Part shown: positions 1 to 7,493 of the stretch, one piece after another
How positions within the stretch are numbered: the stretch's first letter is position 1
Layout of the letters: every line of letters begins with the position of its first letter
Assembly: GCF_900476375.1 (NCBI RefSeq)
Contig: NZ_UPPP01000054.1
Location: 62,001-126,000, forward strand
Length of the DNA: 64,000 bases
DNA from: Allolucifera butyrica
GTDB lineage: Bacteria > Bacillota > Negativicutes > Sporomusales > UPPP01
Direction of reading: 5' to 3'
Made by a program: the position numbers and the translations under genes
The notes under the pieces: generated by a model
Told to the model about the DNA's origin: nothing
Seen by the model: the letters and a program-made list of their open reading frames with translations, nothing else
The model's database searches: none

Positions 1-30
1 GGAGCCGGACGCCGGAGCATAAGGCTTGCA

Positions 31-477
31 TCAGGGATAGCAACTGCGCTTCGGATAACAATTGGATTTCGGATAACAGTTGCTATTGGGATAACAGTTG
101 GTGTGGGGGTAGCAGTTCGATTTGGGATAACAATTGGTGTTGGGATAACAACTGGTATTGGGATAGCAATTCGTATGGGGATAACAGTTGGTGTTAGGAT
201 AGCAGTTAGTATTGGGATAGCAACTGCTGTTAGGGTAGCAATTACTGCTGGGATAGCAGTTGCTACTGGGATAACAAGGAACTATGTTAGGCAGACAGCC
301 GATCCCTCCAGGCCGGCAGCCGTAACCGCCGCCCCCGCCCCCTCCCTGTGGACGGCAGCCGTGTTGAGGATAACACTGGGGTGCACGATATTCCTCATTG
401 TATTCATCCCAATAATTAATTTCCGGACTTTCAAATTTGGTGTCCTTTTTGCTGGAACTTCTTCTTTTGTGCGACAC
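31..477 (-). CDS. Cys-Tyr-Pro hexapeptide-repeat protein (possible spore surface protein)
   Basis: A 148-residue protein. Residues 1-32 are charged and polar, about 33-60 are Gly/Cys/Arg rich with a run of seven glycines, and the rest is a tandem array of hexapeptides CYPxxN (13 full units plus a final CYP; N, S, K or H in the variable places). At DNA level these are 18-bp repeats. The GTG start at 475-477 is preceded by AAGGAGGGAGG at a good distance. There is no signal peptide or membrane segment. I do not recognise a named family. Short Cys- and Tyr-rich repeats are typical of cross-linked spore coat or exosporium proteins, so a spore surface role is an inference supported only by the sporulating background. 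An alternative is a metal-binding or other structural protein. The gene is complete within the window. Confidence 0.7.
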   Translation of the reverse strand: MSHKRRSSSKKDTKFESPEINYWDEYNEEYRAPQCYPQHGCRPQGGGGGGGYGCRPGGIGCLPNIVPCYPSSNCYPSSNCYPNSSCYPNTNCYPNTNCYPHTNCYPNTSCYPNTNCYPKSNCYPHTNCYPNSNCYPKSNCYPKRSCYP

Positions 478-555
478 TCTGATCGCCTCCCTCCTTATAT
501 ATGTTATGTGGTATATTTACCTTGGGTGATTGCTCCGAAAAAAACTGTCCGGTCT

Positions 556-720
556 TAGTACCTTGGCCACATTATGTTTTAGTTTGATAACGGCAAAAAT
601 TCCAAATTACTACGTCAGCACCTCCTAGCAGACCCCTTCCAGTATGGGGCGTCGCTGCTTCCTTGCCCTTTGAAATTTTTGTTCGCTCTAAAACTAAACT
701 CTAACATGGTCAAGGTACTA
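556..720. repeat. MITE-like imperfect inverted repeat
   Basis: A 165-bp stretch between two minus-strand genes. Its ends are inverted copies: TAGTACCTTGGCCA at 556-569 against TGGTCAAGGTACTA at 707-720 (13 of 14 matches). The similarity continues inward for roughly 30 bp with few mismatches and more weakly to about 55 bp. Both ends carry TA, which would fit a TA target duplication as made by Tc1/mariner/IS630-type elements. There is no ORF inside. The last three bases supply the TAG stop of the neighbouring gene. A long transcribed hairpin is the alternative, but the mismatches do not favour pairing in either RNA strand. Confidence 0.5.
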
Positions 721-1116
721 GTGGGGGCCGTTCACCGGACAGCAGTACGGCTGAGACTGAAAAACTACCAGCACTTTTGAGGGCTGTCCGCGCATTTCGG
801 CGGTGACCCGGGCAAAACAGGCATAGTGGTCGGCGGTTAGCACGACCCGGTCCGTAATAAGCAGCGGCGGGGGAGTAAGGGTTATAATTGTGCTGTCAAG
901 AAACCAGTCTTTGCAGTTATAGCTGGTTTGTACGTAGACCCTGACGGCGGGACCGCATAGGATTCTTATAAAAAAGGAAAAACGGAATAGTCCTGTAATA
1001 TTATGAGGCTTGGCAGGGGATACCGTTTGCCGGACATCGAGAATCTCCGAATCTGTTACACACGCAGGCAATCCAGCGGTAACCGCCGGGTAGTGAAGGA
1101 TGTTTGCTGTCGTCAT
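718..1116 (-). CDS. hypothetical protein, possibly DUF6385-like
   Basis: 132 residues from the ATG at 1114-1116, which has GAGGTG seven bases upstream. A longer frame opens at 1176 but has no ribosome site there. There is no signal peptide or clear membrane segment. The middle (VRVYVQTSYNCKDWF) and the DSTIITLTPPPLLI region read as alternating beta strands. The texture resembles small DUF6385-type beta-sandwich proteins of spore-forming anaerobes, but I cannot confirm that. The stop codon lies in the end of the MITE-like repeat, so the natural C-terminus may have been altered. Function unknown. Confidence 0.6.
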   Translation of the reverse strand: MTTANILHYPAVTAGLPACVTDSEILDVRQTVSPAKPHNITGLFRFSFFIRILCGPAVRVYVQTSYNCKDWFLDSTIITLTPPPLLITDRVVLTADHYACFARVTAEMRGQPSKVLVVFQSQPYCCPVNGPH

Positions 1117-1270
1117 ACTACGCACCTCACAATGTTGCATCCTCCTTGTCGCATTCCTCTCTCTGTCATTCGTCAATAATTTTTTCCGATTTATCGCCGA
1201 AAGCTCAGGGTGCGAAATGGGGGGATCCAGCAGGATAGTATATTATATGAAAGGATTCCTACGAACGAAA

Positions 1271-1310
1271 CAGTAAGAGAGCAGGCGTAACCTGCTCTCT
1301 TACTGTTTTT
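1271..1310. terminator. terminator downstream of the DMT transporter gene
   Basis: A perfect 15-bp inverted repeat (1271-1285 / 1291-1305, loop CGTAA). It is followed by TTTTT on the plus strand and TTTCGTT on the minus strand. It lies just past the stop of the minus-strand gene at 1335, which is the only gene it can obviously serve. Confidence 0.75.
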
Positions 1311-1334
1311 ACTTGGTTGTTTTAATTCCCGGTT

Positions 1335-1769
1335 TTAATCTTTCCATTTAAAGAGAATCATGCCTGTCAGCATAAGGAAAAAACCAAATACTTTATAAAG
1401 GTCAAACGGGCGTGGTTCAGTGCCGAAAAGGCCGAATGTATCAACGGCGGCGGCGCTTAAAAGCTGGGCCGATAAAACAAGGGCAACGGAAAATGTAGTA
1501 CCGAGCAGTGAGATCCCTTTCATTACTGAAAAAACAATCATGACTCCCAGCGTTCCGCCGAGGAGATACCATTTGTTGGCAGTGGCGATGTTTTTAAAAT
1601 AGCCGTCGCCGGTGAACAGTAATATGAGTAAAGCTACGATCAGACCGCTGCCATGCACAAGTACATTAGTGCCCCATAAGCCGGTCTTTTCGCTGAGGCG
1701 GGTGTTGAAGACCGATTGTATGCAGATTAGAATACCGGCCATAAGAGAAAATAAGATACCTTTTATCAT
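1335..1769 (-). CDS. DMT-family transporter, YdcZ/DUF606 type
   Basis: 144 residues with four hydrophobic helices (about 4-22, 35-53, 70-105, 122-140). The MIKGILFSLMAGILICIQSVFNTRLSE start is typical of the YdcZ (DUF606) half-size members of the drug/metabolite transporter superfamily. These small proteins usually work as pairs in the inner membrane; the substrate is unknown. GGAGG precedes the ATG by six bases. It is a single gene with its own terminator and has no neighbouring partner of the same family. Confidence 0.8.
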   Translation of the reverse strand: MIKGILFSLMAGILICIQSVFNTRLSEKTGLWGTNVLVHGSGLIVALLILLFTGDGYFKNIATANKWYLLGGTLGVMIVFSVMKGISLLGTTFSVALVLSAQLLSAAAVDTFGLFGTEPRPFDLYKVFGFFLMLTGMILFKWKD

Positions 1770-1885
1770 AATGCCTCCTGAATTGTGAAATGATGGAATT
1801 TATTTAATTCGTTGCAGTGGTCCGAAATCCTGTTTGTCTGAAAAGGAAAAGCCGTTTTGGCAAAATGCACTTTATGACAATAAAA

Positions 1886-1898
1886 GAACATAATGTTC
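1886..1898. promoter_or_regulatory. palindrome, possible operator for the cit operon
   Basis: GAACAT-A-ATGTTC is a perfect 13-bp palindrome about 250 bp upstream of citD. Its position would suit binding by a dimeric regulator. The CitB-type regulator encoded downstream is one candidate, but I know of no match to a defined CitB site. Confidence 0.3.
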
Positions 1899-2010
1899 AA
1901 AAACTTCAATTCCTTTGGCCGCAGTGCTATTCTGAAAATTGCAACGCACAGGAACGGGAGATGTCAAAAAAACAAAGCGGGTCCAAAAGAAAAAAAGGAG
2001 GAATCGATTT

Positions 2011-2064
2011 GTGGTTTGGCTGGGATTAGGCAGCAATTGCCGGAAGATACCCGGCCTTTGGTAA
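2011..2064 (+). CDS. possible 17-residue leader peptide ahead of citD
   Basis: GTG start at 2011 with AAGGAGG at 1995-2001, reading MVWLGLGSNCRKIPGLW then TAA. The ribosome site is stronger than those of several real genes nearby. There is no clear run of one regulatory amino acid and no attenuator hairpin right after it, so it may be fortuitous or a remnant of a lost gene. Confidence 0.25.
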   Translation: MVWLGLGSNCRKIPGLW

Positions 2065-2143
2065 CGCATTCAATTTATCGGATAAACCGTATCCGCAAAG
2101 GCTATCGCCCTTGTGGATACCATTATTTACTGGAGGTAATATT

Positions 2144-2431
2144 ATGTCGCTTATTTCTCGCCCCGGACAGGCCGGTACTGTCGAATCCAACGATATTATG
2201 GTTACGGTTGCCCCGGCTGAACCGGGCAAAGGGATTGCCATTGAATTAAAAAGTCCTGTAGCCAAACAATTTGGCCGGCAAATCCGGGCGGTTATTATAG
2301 ATACATTGCAGGAATGCGGGATTAGTGATGCCGCTGTTTTTGCCAATGACAAAGGAGCGCTTGACTGCACTATCCGGGCAAGAGTAAAAACCGCTGTAGG
2401 CCGGGCGCTAAAGCAGGAGGAAGAGAAATGA
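2144..2431 (+). CDS. citD: citrate lyase acyl carrier protein (gamma subunit)
   Basis: 95 residues. CitD carries the 2'-(5''-triphosphoribosyl)-3'-dephospho-CoA group on which citrate is activated as a thioester in the citrate lyase complex. The N-terminal QAGTVESNDIMVTVAP segment is the family signature; Ser15 is the expected attachment residue. The ATG at 2144 has TGGAGGT upstream; an in-frame ATG at 2111 lacks one. It overlaps citE by four bases (ATGA), so the two are translationally coupled. The ligase and prosthetic-group genes citC, citX and citG that often adjoin citDEF are not in this window. Confidence 0.95.
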   Translation: MSLISRPGQAGTVESNDIMVTVAPAEPGKGIAIELKSPVAKQFGRQIRAVIIDTLQECGISDAAVFANDKGALDCTIRARVKTAVGRALKQEEEK

Positions 2432-3315
2432 AACTGCGCAGAACGATGATGTTTGTTCCCGGCAATAATCCCGGAATGGTTCAGAATGCCGGGATCTATG
2501 GTGCCGATACCCTTATTTTTGATCTGGAGGATTCCGTAGCCATTACAGAAAAAGACGCCGCCCGCAATTTGGTGGAAAGCGCTATCCAGTCAATTCAGTA
2601 TCCTTGTGAAATTGCGGTGCGTATTAACCATATCAGTACGCCCTTCGGCCATGCGGATTTGGCTTCGGTTCTGTCCGTAAAACCGGATCTTATCCGGCTT
2701 CCTAAGGCAGAAACGGCGGCGGAAATTCAGGAAATTGACGCAATGATTACGGAAGCGGAACGCAAGTATGGATTTCCTGCCGGTTCCATCCGGATGATGG
2801 CAGCAATCGAGACGGCCAAGGGGCTGATGAATGCCTATCAAATTGCGTCCGCCAGTCCCCGGATGGTGGCGATTGCGATTGGCGGCGAAGACTTTATTGC
2901 CGATTTGAAAACTTCCCGCAGCAAAGACGGGCGGGAATTATTTGCCGCCCGGGGGCAGTTGGTGCTGGCCGCCCGGGCAGCCGGTATCAATGCAATTGAT
3001 ACGGTTTTTTCCGATGTAAACGATGAGGAAACCTTTATTAATGAAGTCAAATTGATTAAACAAATGGGGTTTGACGGCAAATCGGTGGTTAATCCGCGCC
3101 AGATCAAACTGGTACATCAAGTTTTCAGCCCGACGGACAAGGAAATTGAAAAGGCCGAGGCTATCGTAGCGGCTTATCAGGAGGCACTGGCCCGTAATTC
3201 CGGAGTTATTTCGCTGAATGGAAAAATGATTGATCTCCCTGTAGTGGCCAGAGCGGAACGGGTCCTTTCCTACGCACAGGCAACGGGGTATAAAAGCGGG
3301 GAGGCGGTACAATGA
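2428..3315 (+). CDS. citE: citrate lyase beta subunit (citryl-ACP lyase)
   Basis: 295 residues of the HpcH/HpaI aldolase (CitE) family, a Mg-dependent TIM barrel that cleaves citryl-ACP into oxaloacetate and acetyl-ACP. The start RRTMMFVPGNNPGMVQNA and the segment TLIFDLEDSV are characteristic; Glu and Asp in the latter and in MMAAIETAKG are the usual metal-region residues. Full family length. It overlaps citD and citF by four bases each, giving a tight citDEF operon and equal subunit production. Confidence 0.95.
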   Translation: MKLRRTMMFVPGNNPGMVQNAGIYGADTLIFDLEDSVAITEKDAARNLVESAIQSIQYPCEIAVRINHISTPFGHADLASVLSVKPDLIRLPKAETAAEIQEIDAMITEAERKYGFPAGSIRMMAAIETAKGLMNAYQIASASPRMVAIAIGGEDFIADLKTSRSKDGRELFAARGQLVLAARAAGINAIDTVFSDVNDEETFINEVKLIKQMGFDGKSVVNPRQIKLVHQVFSPTDKEIEKAEAIVAAYQEALARNSGVISLNGKMIDLPVVARAERVLSYAQATGYKSGEAVQ

Positions 3316-4853
3316 GTAAGAATGCAGCAGGCCGGGAGATTCCCGAAGTTATAGCGGGAATGAATGTCCGTCCCTATGCGGGGCCATTTGCAGTGACACC
3401 GTCGGGACGGGCAGTAGGACCTAAATTGACAGTAAACAAACCACGGTCGGAAAAAGTTTTGAAATCTATCGAACAGGCCATTGACGCCGCCGGTCTTAAA
3501 GACGGCATGACGATTTCTTTTCATCATCACTTTCGTAACGGCGATTATATTTTAAATAATGTTATGGAAGTCATTGCCCGCAAAAAGATTAAAAATCTTA
3601 CGCTGGCACCCAGTTCTCTGAGCACGGTTAATGATGCCATTATTCCTTATATTGAGCAAGGTATTATTACGGCCATTGAAACGAGCGGCGCCCGGGGGAA
3701 TTTGGGCCGGTTCCTGACGGAAGGAAAACTGGCTAAACCGGTTATCATCCGGTCGCACGGCGGCCGGGCCCGGGCCATTGAATGCGGGGAACTGTCCATT
3801 GACGTAGCCTTTATCGGCGCTCCCTGTTGTGACTCTTACGGCAATATCAACGGACTGGACGGAAAATCAGCCTGCGGCTCCATGGGGTATGCCATGGTAG
3901 ACGCAGCTCATGCGGATAAAGTAATCGTCGTTACGGACAACCTGGTGCCGCATCCCCTATATCCGGTTAGTATTCCTCAGACCCAGGTGGATTTCATTGT
4001 CGTTGTCGACAGTATTGGGGACCCCCAGGGGATTGCATCCGGCGCTCTGCGCATCAGCCGTGACCCCCGGGAACTCTTAATTGCCGAATATGCTTCGGCC
4101 GTCATTGAGTATTCCGGCTATTTCCGGGAGGGTTATTCACTCCAACTGGGCAGCGGCGGTGCATCCTTAGCTGTGGCCAAATTTATGAAGGAAAAAATGC
4201 AGCAGCAGAAGATCACCGGCAGCTTCGGCGTGGGCGGTATTACCGCGCCGTTTGCGGAAATGCTGGAGGAAGGACTGTTTAAAGTACTGTTTGACGTGCA
4301 GGATTTTGATATTCCTTCCATTCAATCCTTGAAAAAGAACCCCAATCATCGGGAGATGTCGGCTTCGTTTTATGCCAATCCCCACAACCGGGGCTGTATT
4401 GTGAATAACCTGGACGTAGTAATTCTGAGCGCAACCGAAGTGGATGTCGACTTTAACGTAAATGTGATAACCGATTCCAACGGGGTTATTATGGGGGCTT
4501 CCGGCGGACATTCCGATACGGCGGCCGGGGCCGGACTGTCCATCGTTGTGGCGCCGCTGCTGCGCGGCAGGCTGCCGATGGTGCGGGACCGGGTACATAC
4601 CATTGTTACGCCGGGCGAATCGGTCGATGTAATTGTTACGGAACGGGGCGTAGCGGTCAACCCGCGCCGGCAGGAACTGCTGGACAATTTAAAAGAAGCC
4701 AATATTCCCTTGGTAGCCATTGAAGATCTTCATCGGACAGCCATTGGCCTGGCAGGAACACCGGAACCGGTTCCGGTGGATGAGGCGTGCATCGTGGGTT
4801 TGATTGAATACCGGGATGGAACAATCATTGATGCAATCCGCCGGCCGTTGTAA
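3312..4853 (+). CDS. citF: citrate lyase alpha subunit (citrate:acetyl-ACP transferase)
   Basis: 513 residues, normal for CitF. It exchanges the acetyl group on the carrier protein for citrate, forming citryl-ACP. It has the two CoA-transferase-like halves; recognisable segments include MTISFHHHFRNGDYILN near residue 60 and MGASGGHSDTAAGAG near 395. Third gene of citDEF, coupled to citE by an ATGA overlap. The operon probably runs on into the two-component genes 79 bases later. With these subunits the cell can split citrate to acetate and oxaloacetate, provided activation enzymes are encoded elsewhere. Confidence 0.95.
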   Translation: MSKNAAGREIPEVIAGMNVRPYAGPFAVTPSGRAVGPKLTVNKPRSEKVLKSIEQAIDAAGLKDGMTISFHHHFRNGDYILNNVMEVIARKKIKNLTLAPSSLSTVNDAIIPYIEQGIITAIETSGARGNLGRFLTEGKLAKPVIIRSHGGRARAIECGELSIDVAFIGAPCCDSYGNINGLDGKSACGSMGYAMVDAAHADKVIVVTDNLVPHPLYPVSIPQTQVDFIVVVDSIGDPQGIASGALRISRDPRELLIAEYASAVIEYSGYFREGYSLQLGSGGASLAVAKFMKEKMQQQKITGSFGVGGITAPFAEMLEEGLFKVLFDVQDFDIPSIQSLKKNPNHREMSASFYANPHNRGCIVNNLDVVILSATEVDVDFNVNVITDSNGVIMGASGGHSDTAAGAGLSIVVAPLLRGRLPMVRDRVHTIVTPGESVDVIVTERGVAVNPRRQELLDNLKEANIPLVAIEDLHRTAIGLAGTPEPVPVDEACIVGLIEYRDGTIIDAIRRPL

Positions 4854-4932
4854 ATACTTGCCGGTACGCATCACTCTTTCCTATGCAGGTCAAAGGGAGA
4901 ATTTGTCGAAGAAATATAAGGGTGATGTTTGG

Positions 4933-6537
4933 TTGATAACAAAGCAAACAAGATTAAGGTTGGAATACAAGGTTGCCATTCTTATTATTTTGATGGTTTT
5001 CTTTGTTTTAGCTGTTACCGGGGCGATTGTCATCCGTATCAGCGATCAATACATTGAGAACAGCACCGGTAAAAAGGCGCTGGCGATTGGCGAGGTGATT
5101 GCCAGTGTTCCGTCGGTACAGGAGGCTCTTCTGTCCGATAATCCGTCGGCGGTTTTACAGCCCTTTGCGGAACGCTGGCGCCGGGCAACCGGGGCCGCTT
5201 TTATTGTTATCAGTAATATGCATGAGGTTCGGTTGTCCTATCCCCTGCCGGATATGGTCGGCACTCCCATGGCGGACCTTTACCGGGAACCGGTCTTGGA
5301 AGGCAAGGAATATGTTTATACCGGCCAGGGACATCTGGCGCCTTCGCTGCGGGCCAATGTGCCGATTTTTGCCCGCAGCGGCCGGCAAGTCGGCTTTGTT
5401 TCCGTGGGATTTTACCTGAATGACATTTCCAAAGTCATTCTGACTAATTCCCGCCATATTATGTTTACTCTTGTGTTTGCCCTGGTTCTTAGTGCAATGG
5501 GGGCTTTTTTGCTGGCCCGCAATATAAAGCAAGCCATCTTTGGGTTGGAGCCTTATGAAATTGCTATGGTTCTTAAAGAACGGGAAGCGACACTGGAGGC
5601 CATCCGGGAAGGAGTTGTGGCGGTCGACACGGCCGGGATAATTCGTTTGATGAACCGGGAGGCGGAGCATATTCTGGGACTGCGGGACCAAGAGGCCGCC
5701 GCCAGGCCGATCACGGACATTCTGCCGCAAAACGGGCTGGATACGGTAATCCGGGAAGGCCGGCCGCTGTATAATGAAGAGCAGCGGGTCGGAGATATTA
5801 CCATATTGGCCAACAGTGTGCCGATTATGGTCGACGGGCAAGTTGCAGGCGCTGTGATTAGCTTCCGGGACCGGACCGAAATCAACCGGTTAGCGGAGGA
5901 AATGACCGGCGTGCATCGCTTTGTGGACGTACTGCGGGCTCAGACTCATGAATTTAAAAATAAGCTGCATACGATTGCCGGCCTGATACAACTGGGGCGT
6001 CACCAGGAAGCGGTGAATTACGCCGTGGATACAACCGAAGAAAACAAAGAAGTTATCAGCCAGCTTAGCGGAAAAATCAAGGACTCACTCTTGTACGGAA
6101 TGCTCTTAGGCAAGGCCAGCCATATGCGGGAACAGGGGATTGCCTTTTCCATTTTGCCGGAAACCGAGTTGAGATATCTCCCGGCGTGTGTATCGGTCGG
6201 CGATGTACTGCTAATTCTTGGCAACCTGCTGCAAAATGCGGTTGAGGCCACCGCCGGTGCGTCGGAAAAAAAGATTGTTGTTGGAGTGATCCAGCAGCCT
6301 GAAGTTTTAACGATGATTGTCTGCAATTCCGGCGGGGAAATTGACGATGCGACGGCGGCACGGATGTATCAGCGGGGTGTAACGACCAAGAATGGCAACA
6401 GCGGATTGGGACTGGCCCTGGTGGCCGAGAAACTCAAGCTGGTGCACGGATCGATTGTTCATCGGAACTTGCCGGAGGGCGGTGTGGAATTTACCGTACG
6501 TATTCCCTATGAAACGGGTGATGCTGATGGATATTAA
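4933..6537 (+). CDS. CitA/DcuS-type sensor histidine kinase
   Basis: 534 residues. Order: TM helix (about 14-36), extracytoplasmic PAS-like sensor (about 40-170), second TM (about 177-197), cytoplasmic PAS (about 215-320), then the DcuS/CitA kinase core with H339 in RAQTHEFKNKL and an HATPase with NLLQNAVEAT and SGLGLALV. This family senses citrate or C4-dicarboxylates outside the cell. I chose the TTG at 4933 because AAGGGTGAT sits just upstream and the protein then begins next to its TM; an in-frame ATG at 4804 would overlap citF by 50 bases. Position behind citDEF makes citrate the likely signal (inference). Confidence 0.85.
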   Translation: MITKQTRLRLEYKVAILIILMVFFVLAVTGAIVIRISDQYIENSTGKKALAIGEVIASVPSVQEALLSDNPSAVLQPFAERWRRATGAAFIVISNMHEVRLSYPLPDMVGTPMADLYREPVLEGKEYVYTGQGHLAPSLRANVPIFARSGRQVGFVSVGFYLNDISKVILTNSRHIMFTLVFALVLSAMGAFLLARNIKQAIFGLEPYEIAMVLKEREATLEAIREGVVAVDTAGIIRLMNREAEHILGLRDQEAAARPITDILPQNGLDTVIREGRPLYNEEQRVGDITILANSVPIMVDGQVAGAVISFRDRTEINRLAEEMTGVHRFVDVLRAQTHEFKNKLHTIAGLIQLGRHQEAVNYAVDTTEENKEVISQLSGKIKDSLLYGMLLGKASHMREQGIAFSILPETELRYLPACVSVGDVLLILGNLLQNAVEATAGASEKKIVVGVIQQPEVLTMIVCNSGGEIDDATAARMYQRGVTTKNGNSGLGLALVAEKLKLVHGSIVHRNLPEGGVEFTVRIPYETGDADGY

Positions 6538-7213
6538 AGTGCTTATTGTGGAAGATGATCCGATGGTGGCCGAAATTAATAAAAAGTTTACTGAGGCGGT
6601 CAAGGGCTTTCTGGTTGTAGGACAGGCGCGGAACGGCATGGAAGCTATGGCGCAGATCCCTGTAAAACAGCCTGATTTGGTCATCTTGGATATATACATG
6701 CCCCAATGCGACGGCATGGAGGTATTGCAGGAGATACGCAAGCAGGACCGGCCGGTGGATATTATTATGATTACGGCCGCTGACGACACGGTTACCGTCA
6801 GTAAAGCGCTACGGCAGGGTGTCGTGGCGTATATTACCAAACCTTTCAAGTTTGAACGGTATAAAGCAGTACTGGAAGGATACCGGCATTTTAAGCAAAC
6901 CATTATGCAGAAGGAAAACCTGGGACAGGAAGAAATCGACGGACTGTTGCCGGTACGGATGACCCGGGAAGAACGGGACATGCCCAAAAATATTCAGGCC
7001 CAGACGCTGCAGCGGATTTCCCAGTACCTTTTGGAACAGGCACAGTCCTTTTCTGCCGAGGAAGTGGCTGCCGGCGTAGGAATGTCCCGGGTTACTTCCC
7101 GGCGTTATCTGGAATACATGGCCGAACAGGGTCTGGCTGAACGGGAATTGTATTACATCGCCGTCGGCCGGCCGATTCACCGTTTTAGATTAGTGAGGCA
7201 ACCGGAAAAGTAA
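6527..7213 (+). CDS. CitB/DpiA-type response regulator
   Basis: 228 residues: receiver (about 1-120; Asp55 in VILDIYMP is the phosphoacceptor, Lys in YITKPFKF) and a C-terminal winged helix-turn-helix (about 165-225, with FSAEEVAAGVGMSRVTSRRYLEYM). It overlaps the kinase gene by eleven bases from the ATG at 6527, so the two are coupled. An ATG at 6521 is equally possible. Members activate citrate or dicarboxylate fermentation genes; the obvious target here is citDEF. A strong terminator follows. Confidence 0.88.
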   Translation: MDIKVLIVEDDPMVAEINKKFTEAVKGFLVVGQARNGMEAMAQIPVKQPDLVILDIYMPQCDGMEVLQEIRKQDRPVDIIMITAADDTVTVSKALRQGVVAYITKPFKFERYKAVLEGYRHFKQTIMQKENLGQEEIDGLLPVRMTREERDMPKNIQAQTLQRISQYLLEQAQSFSAEEVAAGVGMSRVTSRRYLEYMAEQGLAERELYYIAVGRPIHRFRLVRQPEK

Positions 7214-7230
7214 AGAAATAATATAAGAGA

Positions 7231-7263
7231 GAGACCGCCGGGCAATCCCGGCGGCCTCTTTTT
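7231..7263 (+). terminator. terminator of the cit operon
   Basis: 12-bp stem GAGACCGCCGGG / CCCGGCGGCCTC with one mismatch, loop CAAT, then TTTTT. It starts 17 bases after the response-regulator stop. Confidence 0.9.
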
Positions 7264-7273
7264 AGAAATTTCC

Positions 7274-7306
7274 CCGCGCCCTAGGCTCTGCGCCATGGAC
7301 CGAAAG
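7274..7306 (+). repeat. GC-rich intergenic repeat block, copy without hairpin
   Basis: CGCGCCCTAGGCTCTGCGCC followed by ATGGACCGAAAG matches the leader block of the dispersed family also found at 7435, 11588, 18979, 23860, 26373, 56477 and 57356. Here the AAAGACCGC hairpin that normally follows is missing; the 144-bp composite repeat begins 13 bases later. Confidence 0.6.
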
Positions 7307-7319
7307 TATAAGTTTTATT

Positions 7320-7463
7320 AGCCATTAGCGGCAGAAGAATCGCCTTATCAACGCTGCGCCGTTACCACGTAACCTCCGCTTATGACAAGACGATCCTTCT
7401 ACCGAGGTGGCTGCCCAAAATCATTTTTAGACGGGTTTTCCGCGCCCTGAGCCTTGCGCCATG
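7320..7463 (-). repeat. 144-bp composite repeat with 74-nt hairpin, copy 1 (possible ncRNA)
   Basis: Closely similar to 26260-26403. The core at 7330-7403 folds as a long hairpin: GGCAGAAGAATCGCCTTATCA pairs with the segment at 7383-7403. Read from the minus strand, every non-Watson-Crick position in the outer 21 pairs is a G-U wobble; read from the plus strand they become A-C mismatches. That points to a minus-strand RNA. An inner GTTAC/GTAAC stem caps the hairpin. In this copy AGCCA/TGGCT at 7320-7324 and 7408-7412 extend the pairing. I do not recognise an Rfam family. Confidence 0.6.
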
Positions 7464-7493
7464 GACCGAAAGACCGCGCTGGCGGTCTTTCTT
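7435..7493 (+). repeat. GC-rich repeat block with AAAGACCGC hairpin
   Basis: TTTTCCGCGCCCTGAGCC, then TTGCGCCATGGACCG, then the hairpin AAAGACCGC-GCT-GGCGGTCTTT (7469-7490). It lies between convergent genes and touches the stop codon of the YmaF-family gene. It probably acts as a weak terminator in both directions. Confidence 0.6.

Larger units (their letters stand above)
1770..2143. other. intergenic region upstream of the cit operon
   Basis: 374 bases between divergent genes. It holds the 13-bp palindrome GAACATAATGTTC at 1886-1898 and a 17-codon frame with a strong ribosome site (2011-2064), both listed separately. I saw no full-length gene and no clear -35/-10 pair. Confidence 0.5.

Noticed and set aside
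40..290. Regular short repeats that could suggest a CRISPR array
   Set aside because: The unit is 18 bp without spacers and is in-frame coding sequence with a start, stop and ribosome site.
103..558. A 151-codon plus-strand frame rich in Gly, Ile and Val
   Set aside because: It is the antisense of the 18-bp repeats of the CYP protein; no ribosome site, and the repeat unit (multiple of three) keeps all frames open.
1817..2249. Plus-strand frames of 70 and 118 codons before citD
   Set aside because: No ribosome sites, they overlap citD, and the sequence shows no protein-like pattern.
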